Shown here piece by piece: positions 33,304 through 45,300 of a DNA stretch of 64,000 nt. Origin of the DNA: Ampullaceana balthica (taxonomy: Eukaryota > Mollusca > Gastropoda > Lymnaeidae). The translations under genes and the position numbers were made by a program. How positions within the stretch are numbered: position 1 is the first letter of the stretch; every line of letters starts with the position of its first letter. The stretch spans positions 310,001 through 374,000 of the forward strand of contig CALYLW010000014.1 of the NCBI GenBank assembly GCA_944989445.1, written 5' to 3'. The notes beneath the pieces were generated by a model. That model made no database searches and had not been told where the DNA came from. It saw nothing but the letters and a program-made list of their open reading frames with translations.

Positions 33304-36300
33304 ATGTCCATTGCAACAGTCGGAGGCGCTGGGATTCCTAAAAAATCATGGCAACCACAAAATGTTACATTTGAAACAACGTAGGTTATTGCGTTAAACT
33401 TATTTAGTAGGCTATTTATTACTATTAAAAATTAAAGTGACCATTTTATCATTTTAACTATTTACCATTGCCATAAGACATAAGTTATAAGTATAAGTCG
33501 GTCATAAGTATAAGTTACTATAAGTATAAGTTACTATAAGTATAAGCCATAAGTTAAGTTATAATTATAAGTTATACTTATAGTCAGTTATACTACTCAG
33601 TGAGTCTACTCAGACTACTTAACTTAGTCTTAGTACTCATAATACTCATATTACTCATAAGTTAGTAACTTACTTAGTTAACTTAGACTTAGTGACTACT
33701 ACTACTACTGCTAATACTAGACTACAGTGAGTGACTACAGACTAAGTACTGACTACTACTCACAATTTCAATTACTAATTATAGTTTAACTAGTAGTCTG
33801 TCTTTAATAGTAGTTACTAGTCACTAGTACAGCGGTACCTTGAGATACAAAATTAATCTATTACAATAAGTTGCATGTAAAATGCCTAACCCGTTCAAAT
33901 TCCAAGCCACAAAGAAACAACACTACTAATATTTGAAGGTAAGCGTTATTCGCACGGTTTTGGCAGTGCAAATAATGTCCAACATTATCCGCACGGTAAA
34001 CCATGCGGATAATGCCTAGCGTTATTCGCACTGCCACACGGTTTTGACCGTGAGAATGATGCCAAACGATATCTAAAGGCCTTGGACTTGGGTAATGCAT
34101 ATAAAAATGTTAATAAAAATTAACAAATAATACTAACAGTCACTGTTACTGACTCTCACTTTAAAATTTTGACCGTGAGAATAATGTCGATATAATTCAA
34201 TTGTCATTTTAACCGTCTTTCGAGTGTCTGGAATCTTATATTTGTATCCATTTTAGCAATAATCTGAGCGTTTGTTAATGATTAATCATTAATTAGTAAT
34301 ACTACGGATTTAGCTGATATAAAACTATTATTAACTGTTCCAGTGCAATCAACTTTGTATTTTTATTCTGTATAATTATGAAGTAACTTTTTTATTAACT
34401 TTCAATTCATAAATAATATTTAATTGGACGAGACTCTGTAATGAAAAAGAATAATTATTATTCTCCCCAAAACTAGCATTGTACCTGTGGTCAACATAAA
34501 TCCATTAAGTTAATTTAAAGCATGAAAAAACGAAAGACGATACAATGGTATAGCCAGTCTAGCATAAAAATTTTAAAGTGAGAGTCTGTAACAGTAACCG
34601 TTAGTAACAGAATAGATAATACAGGCATGGGTGGGGGGATAATAAAATGTGTCTGGGAAAGAGCCTGCTTGAGTGTTTGCAAACATCCTCACTGTGGTTG
34701 TAAACCCCCCCCTCAGTAAGACCGTCCTAGGATTTGATCCGCATACCATAATGATAAATTTAACTAAGCTAGATTAACCACTCAACTGGAGAAGCTGATG
34801 AAAATATTTGTTATTTAAAAATTATAAGTAATTATCATTAAATGCACACTAATCAATTTTTATGCCAATGGTACTTTAAAATTTCAGTAATCATGAAATT
34901 TTAAAAAGTATTAGCAAATAAATTACACATTTTAGCCTAATAATCGAGTGATATTGGCCATAATTTTTTCTACACCTGGCGCGTTTTTTTTTCATCGTGA
35001 CCAGCCACTATAAGTAACACGCATGCGCAGACGACCCGTGCGGATAATATCAGCATTATCCGCACGGGCAAACTGTGCGAATAATCACTTCGATATTTGA
35101 AACTACCACTTGAAAATATCATGGAAACCAGAGAAAAACAAAGTAGGATTCTTTAATCCTTAAACTTAAACATTTTAAAACTAATAGCAACAAATAAAAC
35201 AATGAATCAATGGAAAAAATAATAAATAAATGAAAAATAATATGTACACAAATGTGAACCCTTACCTTTCGAGTGAGGTGATGTGGCGAAGTGTCTGAGG
35301 AGGTGGTAGGGGAGGAGAACGGATGGCAGAAAACATTAGGGCACTGCGTACGAAACTCTTAACTTTATGAAAATAATATGTTATGTACAAACTTTGCATG
35401 AAAATTCTAAATAAATACTTAAAAATAATTTCTTTGCTTCTGTTAAGTCTCTATGTTTAGGTGGATTGTGCCTTGCTCTCCGCTACACACAACATACACA
35501 AGAGATGACACAAGTCTGTGTAACGATGCAATGTTTATTCTACTATAAACAACTGTACAACTGGCTGTCTTGCCTTGACATAAAATACATCTATATATAA
35601 CGGCTGTATGCTCAAGCATGCCCTCGGTCCGACCCGACCGCTTCTGGGCGACGTTAAACTCAACTCTGTTTTACTGCAACCCTGCAGCTCCCCGGTCTAT
35701 CCTGACCGGTCTGACCGCACAACACTGTGCGAAGTACACAACTCTCTGCAACACCCCGCACTCGTCTCGACTACTCTCTTATATACCCCCCAACTGGTCT
35801 CAACTGACCCTGGCGTGTCCTCTGGTCATGTCCCTGACATATCCCGTGTGACCAGAAGTTCACTCAGACATCACTAGACATTATTCCCGTGATAGGAGTT
35901 CATACCCGTCAACAACGCCTTGACCCGACTCCAACACTGGCTCACAACAATCTCACCACAATCATTCGCAGTGATTCTCATACCCTGACATATCCCCCCT
36001 CTTCCGTTAGATTCTACTTACGGGTAGAATCTCACAATACAACAAAGTCAGGGCATGGAATCACTGCACATTACAATTACAATAATATAATACATAATGA
36101 AATAATATCTTTCAAAATAATTTTATACACAACATTGCATGAAAAAAACACTAGTATATACAACACAGAGCATAAATCCACTTGGTCGTACCTTTATACG
36201 ACTTCACTAACCCGCAACTCGTACGTTATCATTATCTTTAATCTCAAAGAACCAACCTTCGACCTACTACTGGTCATAACACCTCACATATTAGTATCCA

Positions 36301-39300
36301 ACAATTGACCATTTTTACGCTAGATTGTTTTCTATTTACCAACTGACTCTACTGGTTCCTCATATAAATTCCTTAAGATATTTATTCCAGGATTACCTCC
36401 AGCATGAGATAATGTTATAGGGATAACTACTTATCCCAACTATAGACATTTCAGCCTGATTGTATTTAACCCATTACAATCAATTATATAACAATCATGT
36501 GCATATAGTAGTCGTAATCAACATAATTCATCATAATACTCATAATCATGAACAAAATCATTATCATCATATCTCATAATTTCATAAATATATATATATA
36601 TATAAATAATTACATCTCCTTATAATGAAATTTTGCCCGAGGTCACCCGGAGCCAAAAATTATAATAAAAAACATCAGCACGAAAATACAACCATCTCAT
36701 ATTTATTTACAACCATCCGTAAGTACTAACTAACATAAGTACATAATCGCTATGAAACCTTACAATCATGTTCATATAATAATAATACTGGCCCGAGGTG
36801 ACTCAGACCTCAATTTCTACCCAAATTAGTCCCCCTGAACAAGCAACTCTACTTGTTTTTCGACCTTCGTGACTCGGCCGAATCATAAACCTGTCCTGCG
36901 AGTCCTTGTCGGTCATGGTTTGATTTCTGCTCAGTAATTATGATTGACATTACCATATCTGTCATGATCCTATGATGTTACATCGTAGTTTGTCTGTGTC
37001 AACAACCATCTACCCGGCCGCCCTTGTCACAACTTTTAAATTTTTCTTGACCTCTCAATTTCCACTTTGTCTCCCCTCTATCCCCTGGTCGCCGTAACTC
37101 GACCGAATTTTTGATGTAAATATCTAACCAATCAGCTGCCATATCTGCTTATTGCCGAGATAAAAAATCTGCAATAATGTTATCTTCACCTTTAATGTAT
37201 TCCACGTTGAAATCGTATTCCTGTAACATCAAAGACCACCTGGAAACTCTTGAATTTTCAAATTTAGTCGTATTCAAATATTTTAACGCTTGGTGGTCAC
37301 ACTGGAGCGTAAATCTTGCCCCCATTAAATAGTAGGATAATTTCTGAATTCCCCATATTATTGCCAAGCATTCCCTCTCTATTGTTGAGTATCTAGTTTC
37401 CCTGTCAACCAGTTTACGACTAATATATTTAACCGGGTGGAGCATATTGTCTCTCTTCTGCATCAAACATGCCCCCAATCCCTTCGTTGACGCATCTGTA
37501 CGAACTATAAAGGGTTCCTTAATGTCGGGCAGAACCAAAATGGGGTTATTTGTTAAATAGTTTTGGATTGTATCCAATGCTTGTTGGCATTCCTTAGTCC
37601 AACATATATTATTAGGTTTACCTTTCTTTGTAAGGTCCGTCAATGGGGCTGTTATCGTTGAAAAATTAGGTATAAATTTATTGTAATACGCTATTAGGCC
37701 AACTAGTCCCCTTACTTGTCTCTTATTTTTGGGTCGTTCTATTTCCAACACTTTGTTTATATTGTTCATGTCTGGTTTTAAGATGCCTGCTCCAATTCTA
37801 TGTCCCAGAAATTCGATTGATTCTTTACCTATTTCTAACTTAGATGGTTTAATGGTGAACCCTGCCTTTTTCAAAATCTCTAAAACCTCTCGAGTAACTC
37901 GTATATGTGACTCCCAGTCGTCTGTGTATACACAGATATCGTCAAAATAAGTAACTACCTCTTTTACTCCTTTGAATAATTTCTTAACAATTTTATTGAA
38001 CGTTGCCGGTGCGGTTGCCAATCCGAATGGCATAAAGTTATATTGATATGCCCCGTCTGGGCCTTGAAAAGCTGTGTATTCTTTGCTTTTCTCCTCAAGA
38101 GGTATTTGCCAATATCCCTTTGTTAAGTCTAGTTTCGTAAAGTATTTGGCTTTATTCATGTGTTCTAGAAGTTTATCCTGGTTAGGTATAACTTCTGCTA
38201 CTTTTTTTGTAATTGCGTTCAATTTTCTATAATCCACGCAAGTCCGAATCGATCCATCTTTTTTCTTAATTAAAACTAAGGGAGAGCAATATGGTGACTG
38301 TGATTCCTCGATTATACCTAGTTCTAACATCATACTAATCTCTTCTTTTAGACTTTGAATCATATGTATAGGTATTGCATAAGGTTTTACGTTAATGGGC
38401 TTAGAGTCTAATAATTCTATTTTGTGCGTACCCGCCGATGTTTTCCCTGGGATATCTGAAATGATTTCTTTGTACTCTTGCACCATATCGTCAACTTGTC
38501 TTTTCTGTTTCTCCGTTAGTTCCTTATTAATGTCAATGCCTGAATTAACCTTGACGTTGATTAACGGAATTTGCTTAATGTCTTCACTATTTACATCTTC
38601 CTCTTCTTCTTCGGCTATCACTGTGGCACTGGCACCATTAATTGTCTTTTCATTTTTCTCTGCTGCCGATAAGTTCGCATCTGTGTTATCCATGTTATTT
38701 TCGACAAATTTTGTTAATCTGTTGAGGTGATAAACTGTACGCTTATGTCCCTTCGCAATCTCTACATTAAATTTCGATAATTTTCTCGTGACGGTGAATG
38801 GACCTTCTGAATACAGAGCGAGTTTATTTCCTTTTTTAGGTTTCAACACGAGCACTTTGTCACCAACTTGTATATCTTTCTCTCTAGCCCTTTGATCATA
38901 ATATTGTTTATATTTATTTGCCTTTCCTTTCGTGATTGCCTCTGTTTTATATAACCCTGATTTTATTCTGTTTTTGAGGTCTATTATATATTCATATGTT
39001 GTTTTACCTTCCTCTGTCGTATTTTCATTTGTCAGTATTTTCCTTAAAATTGACATTGGTCCTCTCACTTTTCGCCCGAAGAGGAGTTCATAAGGAGACA
39101 TTGCCGTTGTCTCGTTCGGAACTTCCCGATATGCAAACAAAATTGCCGGCAAAAATCTATCCCAATTGTTGGGTTCCTCATCTGCCACTTTTCTTAACAT
39201 GCTTTTTAGGGTGCCATTTAATCTTTCCACCATCCCGTTAGACTGTGGGTGGTAAATAGAAGAGTGACTGGATTTTATGTTAAACAATTCACACACCTGT

Positions 39301-42300
39301 TTGTACATATCGGAGGAGAACTGGGGCCCGTTATCTGACAAGATCTCTTCCGGGAATCCCATTCTAGAGAATATTGTTAATAGGGCCTCATAAACGTCTT
39401 GTGTTGTTATATTTTTTAGCGCAATAGCTTCAGGCCAACGAGTAGCCATATCTACCAACGTAAGGATATATCTATTCTTATTATCACTTAATTGTACTGG
39501 CCCTACGATATCAATAGCAACCTTCTGAAATGGTGTTCCGATCACTTCCATTTGACCTAACTCTATGGGTTTTATGCTCCCCGGTGGACGTGCTTTTTGG
39601 CAAATAGGGCAAGACTTAATGAATTCCTTGATATCTATGCTCATACGTGGCCAGAAATACTGAGAACAAATTCTGTATTTGGTTCTTCTGACTGACATGT
39701 GTCCGGCTAATGCTGTTGTATGAGCCGTTTCTAAGACTAATCGTCGGTATGGTTTCGGAATCACCAATTTTTTTTCAACACTGTTATCTATTTTAGAAAT
39801 AAATATCCTGTATAGTATATTATTGTTTATTTCAAACGTTATTATTCCTTGTTTGGTGTTTTCCACCCTCTGACTTTTAGCTTTTTGCCATAGTTTATTT
39901 AATCCACCATCCTTTGCCTGCTCCTCAGCTAAATTGATGTGTTCAAATATTTTTGGAATTGTACTAATCACAGTTTTCATTTGTGGTCCTCCCCCTTTAT
40001 CTCGTTTATTCTGGGCCCTGGTAACTACGTTACCGTGATGGAATGGTGGGTCCTCGTCTGATCTAACATTTCCTAAAATCACATCTGTTACCGGATCTTC
40101 AAAAAGGGCGGACAAAAATCTACCGCAGAGATAAGGGGTTTTAATGTCTACTATAGCAGTTTCAAACGTTTTTATTGTCCCATCGATAAGTTTAACTGTA
40201 AAGGTCTGATCAGTCATGTATTTTTTTGGTATTAGACTCTTTCTGCACCCTACGATTGTACAGCCGGTGTCTCTAAGAAGAGAAGCTTCCTTCCCTAACA
40301 ACAAGCATTTTTCGACATTTAACCTACCCGTGGACTTTCTAAAAATATCGCTCATACTTCCCCCCCATTGTGTATTGCGAAACTGCCACCCTTTTCTAGG
40401 TTTATACCCCTGCGACTGTATAGTACGGCCCTGTTTGCAATCTTTGCTTAGTCACCTATCCTGGCTGTACCATGGATACTTATTTCCATAGTTATATTTC
40501 TGGTCTGAGCTTTTATACTGATTTCCCTTCGCATTTGCAGGCATCCTATTATTGGCCCATTTCTGCCGACAGTTGGCCATTATGTGACCCCTCTGACCAC
40601 AGTTAAAGCATGTACACATTACTCGGCCCTCCGTCGAGCGACTTCTAGAGTTGCCTCCATATTCACCCCTATATTCCGCCACACCCCCTTACCAGTGACT
40701 GTGTATTGACTTTCCGACTTAATTGTCCTTGTCCTGCCGACTTTATATGGTCAATTTGTGTCAGTACGTCCTCACATTTGGGGGCATTATTCATTAGGAT
40801 GCATTTAACAGCCTCTTCATTCATGTTCAATAATAACTTGTTTCTACATAATAAATCCCTCAACCCCTCAAATGTTCTCTCTGTTTTTGTACTGGCCACC
40901 CAATTGTCTAAACTTCTAACCAATTTTGAGTGAAATAATCTAAAATTATTACTCTCCGGTGCTAGACGATTCCACGCTTCCCTGTACTTCTCCCCATTAA
41001 ATCCTGCATGTTGCAAAAGGAGTCGCTTGACAGTGTCATAATCATGCAGTTTTGTCCTAACGTCTTCCGTCAATAAGAATGATTGTAACTCAACCGTTAG
41101 CCTTACTTGTAGCTCTATCAGCCATTGACTTTTTGGCACTTTCGCCTGAGCCACTACATGTTCGAATGTCGCCACATATTCGTCGAGTTCTTGGGACCCG
41201 TCGAATTTTTGCAAATTTTTTAATATCTGTCGAAGGTCTTTGTTTTCTCTCGAGTGGCCTGTCATGTCCAGTTCAGTTACGTCTTTCCTTTTAATTTCTG
41301 CCAATTTCAATTCGTGCTCCCTTTCTTTCTGTCTCTGTTTCTCGTCATACTCTCTCTGTTCCCTTAACCTTTCCTGTGTTTGAAAATCTTTCCATTGCTC
41401 TCTCACATATTCGTCTAGTTCCTCCCCTCTGAGTGCGAGTTTTTCCCCTTGTTTTTTAAACGACTCTAATTTCTCGTCCATGTTTATACCCTTACTACTG
41501 CTTCTAGTTTCCATTCTACTTCTACAATAACTTACAACTTACTTATAATCTAGCTTCCCTTATTGTCCGTTTATATCTGACAGGTATGCTATATCTATAT
41601 ATATTATCTAACAGATCAATCTTGCTATAGCACACTTCCCCAATTTAACACTATTTTATAAGTAATTAAGTACGTACTTACTGTGGGTTATATTTCAGAC
41701 ATAATATCCATATACAATGAAAGTCCCATTACACAATAAATATCCATTCGTAAGAAGTTCACAAAGTCACACTTTTTGCAGTTTCCTTGTCACTTAGTAA
41801 TGTTTTTCTCCACCTTGAATATCTTCTCGAACTTGTCCCGATTTGAACTGTGATGCTGTGGGTCGTCTCGGCTCCTCAGGGTCCCACTGTAGCTGGGGCG
41901 GGATGGTTGGTTCTGCAACTTGACCTCCCGGTACAGTTTGTAATCGTCTTCTCTCGTAGTTGGCACCGGCTGGTTCAGACGTCGTTGCTGTGCTGGTTCC
42001 GACGTCGTTGTTTTGCTGGTTCTGGCTCGAGGTATCTCTTGTAGTTGGTCTTCTGGCTGGTAATGTTCCGTACTGGGACTTGCTAGGCCTCGTCTATCAG
42101 AAATCCGCTGATCGTTGCCCTGTCTGCCCGTGTTCGTCGCTGGTTGATCGTCGTTGTGCTGTTGTAAGACGTATGCCCTACGATGGATACAGTAGTCTGT
42201 ATCAGAGGCGCTGTACTGAAAAGTACAGGCGCACATACCGCTGTGCTGATGTGGTTCCGTCCCATCTCTCGTAGTGTTTGGCGGTGCTTGGCAATCCAGA

Positions 42301-45300
42301 GACAATTCGGGCCCCCATGTTAAGTCTCTATGTTTAGGTGGATTGTGCCTTGCTCTCCGCTACACACAACATACACAAGAGATGACACAAGTCTGTGTAA
42401 CGATGCAATGTTTATTCTACTATAAACAACTGTACAACTGGCTGTCTTGCCTTGACATAAAATACATCTATATATAACGGCTGTATGCTCAAGCATGCCC
42501 TCGGTCCGACCCGACCGCTTCTGGGCGACGTTAAACTCAACTCTGTTTTACTGCAACCCTGCAGCTCCCCGGTCTATCCTGACCGGTCTGACCGCACAAC
42601 ACTGTGCGAAGTACACAACTCTCTGCAACACCCCGCACTCGTCTCGACTACTCTCTTATATACCCCCCAACTGGTCTCAACTGACCCTGGCGTGTCCTCT
42701 GGTCATGTCCCTGACATATCCCGTGTGACCAGAAGTTCACTCAGACATCACTAGACATTATTCCCGTGATAGGAGTTCATACCCGTCAACAACGCCTTGA
42801 CCCGACTCCAACACTGGCTCACAACAATCTCACCACAATCATTCGCAGTGATTCTCATACCCTGACAGCTTCTTAAAATTTAAAAAAAAAGTTTTGTTTT
42901 GCGCTTTCTAATTTTCTGTTTCACTTTTCATTTTCTTCGCCCCTTTGCACCAATGTCTTCGCTTACTAATGGTCTCTTAGCAAAATATTGATTAAAGGAA
43001 ACCTGTATTTGCCTGCTTTTAACAATGTGTCTGAAATAAGTCTGGCAAATGTCATTGAACTATGCAACAACACAACCTGTTTGAACCTTTTCAGTCACGT
43101 AATGCTGCACATTTTTCATATCTTGGAATTTTTTTCATACCTTGGAGCAAAACATTCTTGTGGCCTTTCGTATCTTGGATTTTTCATAACTTGACGTATC
43201 TCAAGGTTCCACTGAATTTAGACTTAGCAGTACTAGTACTATACTAAAACTTAGTCTACCACTACTACTAGGTGATCATGGAGTTCAACTTTCTGAAGTA
43301 TTATGTTCTTTTATTATTTGTTTTAGTCTACTTCCTGTTGATAAGTTGAGAGTTCTCAGTCTCGATTATTTTAAAATGTTCGGTAATGTAGCCCTTAAAA
43401 TACGTTTAACATGAAAACACTTAAAATAATAAAACACGGTCCCGACAAACTACAAAGTATATTTTGATACACCTTTTTTCTTGGAACATGAAACAAAAAT
43501 CTTTTAAAACAAAAAGACTTTGGTTCTTTGAATTTCCCAAGTAAGGAAAATAGAACACCACGCCAAAAATAAGAAAGGGCAGGAAATTACCGAAATGACC
43601 TTGGCTTTTGCATTGAAATACGCCTCACAACTTTGAGGTACCGATTTAGACAAGCCAATGTTGTTTATCTAATCATTATTGTTTTTTTTTAAAAAATAAT
43701 ATTTCAATCACTGACTGATTTTCACTGAAATAAAAAAATAATACTGAGGATGGGTCTACTCAGTAGGGGCGAGTCCCGGAAAGTTTGGTTGATTACAACA
43801 GTTGTCAGCTGTGAACTAGAAATGACCCGCCATGTCATCACTAGGCCTGTCAACGGGTACCCGGGACCCGGGTACCCGTTGCCGTCTGGATTACCCGGGT
43901 ATTAAAATTCCGCTCGGGTACCCGTGAAAATGTGGCCTTCAATGTCTATATTATCCAAACTTCGGCTCGCATGCGGCTTCTTTGTGTTAAATTTAATGCT
44001 CGCGAAACAATTTATCAAATGAAAATTTTTGTTTAAAATATATGCTGTGAAATACATCTAAGGAGAACTATCAGTCAACGGGAAATACAATACGGTCTCG
44101 ACAGACCACAATGTATTTGATACATCTTTTTTCTCTGAAAAGGAAACAGAAATCGCAAACACAAGAAGATTTTGGTTCTTTGAATGAATCATATAAAGAA
44201 AACTAAACTCCTCTGCCGAAAATAAGGATGGACTGTTTAGAGATGAAAGAGACCGTGTTTGTTGTTGTTAATAAAAACATTGAAATATTTGATTGCTTAC
44301 AATTTATTTAATGACTTTTTACATGGATTCAAACGTGTAGCGATTTTTAGAGTTCAACTTCACATTAAATAACAAAAGTAAATGACACTAAAGTTATTTG
44401 ACAACTGCCCATTTTCAAAAAGGAAGTATGGCTTTTATGGGGGGGGGGCTCTAAGCTTTGTGACATCATATTGGAGGGAGCTCTAAGTTTTTGTGACAAC
44501 CTGTGATTGGGGGGGGGGTAAATCGGCCAAAATCGCTTGACGTCATTTATGTACGGTCCCTAAGACGTCGGACGTGTAGCAACTGTGTGAAATGAGGTGT
44601 ATGGAAGGTGGCTAGGTAGCATTGTATAGCGGTCATGAGGTCATGACGGGGAAGATTATGTGATATTTCGATCGGGTAACCCGGGTACCCGTTCGAAATT
44701 TGGACGGGTACCCGGGCAGCATTTTTCAACAATATTGACAGCCCTAGTCATCACTACTGCCTTTTATCTTTAAAAGACTTTGTTCAGCGTCCCCCCCCCC
44801 AAAAAAAACAAAACAACAACAACAAAAAAATCCCTTTGGCACCCCTCTGCTCATTTGTTTTTCCCCCACTGTACTATTGTAGTATTTCAATGTCATCATT
44901 TTTACATCGCTAATTCATTACATCTAAATTTGCATTCCCATAATAAACAAAGAAGTATAAGGGGCCGTCCATAAATGACGTCACATGATTTACCCCCCTC
45001 GTCACAAAAAGTAAGATCCCCCTTAAATATGTCATAAAGCTTTGCGCAATAAAAGCTATTTGAAAATGAGCATGTTTCAAATAACTTTTTTGTCATTTAA
45101 GTATGTATTTAGTTAAAGGCTGCACTATAATATCGTAACACGCGTGAATCCCATGTAAAACATCATTAAATAAATTGTAAGCAATCATATATTTAAGTGT
45201 AAACTTTATTTAAATTTGCGTGTTTTGATGTGACGTCACATTTCATAACCCCGCCCCCCCTCATCACAAATGGTCGACCCCCCTCCCCACTTAGGTGCTT

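Larger units (their letters stand above)
35441..42867 (-). mobile_element. Full-length Gmr1-like Ty3/Gypsy LTR retrotransposon
   Basis: The LTRs are 35441-35990 (3' LTR) and 42318-42867 (5' LTR), 550 bp each, TG...CA on the minus strand, and appear identical. A target duplication GCTTC lies at 35436-35440 and 42868-42872. The primer-binding site starts directly after the 5' LTR (TGGGGGCCCGAATTG, minus, from 42317) and a polypurine tract GAAGAGGGGGGATA abuts the 3' LTR (36003-35991). Gag is at 41514-40669, a CCHC finger at 40682-40452 and pol at 40355-37149. Pol order is PR-IN-RT-RH. It lies antisense in PPIL1 intron 1. About 1.1 kb between pol and the 3' LTR shows no env frame. Confidence 0.95.
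33830..43214. mobile_element. pogo-like MITE (about 775 bp net) expanded by two later insertions
   Basis: The left end CAGCGGTACCTTGAGATAC (33830) and the right end GTATCTCAAGGTTCCACTG (to 43214) are inverted repeats of the same type as the element at 7739-9782; TA precedes the left end. Between them lie the 9-bp-TSD MITE (33938-35092) and the LTR element (35441-42867). Removing both leaves about 0.8 kb. Right-flank TA is not preserved, so boundaries rest on the inverted repeats. Confidence 0.65.

Noticed and set aside
35608..35877. Protein frames of 77-89 codons repeated at 35.6 and 42.5 kb
   Set aside because: They lie in the two LTRs and read antisense to the element; duplication reflects LTR identity.
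37149..40355. Assignment to Ty1/Copia from domain order alone
   Set aside because: The integrase finger, GPF module, RT motifs and RNase H are of Ty3/Gypsy type; the order is known from Gmr1 elements.
41790..42305. A 171-codon accessory gene in the LTR-element leader
   Set aside because: It has no recognisable domain, a low-complexity composition and overlaps the primer-binding region.
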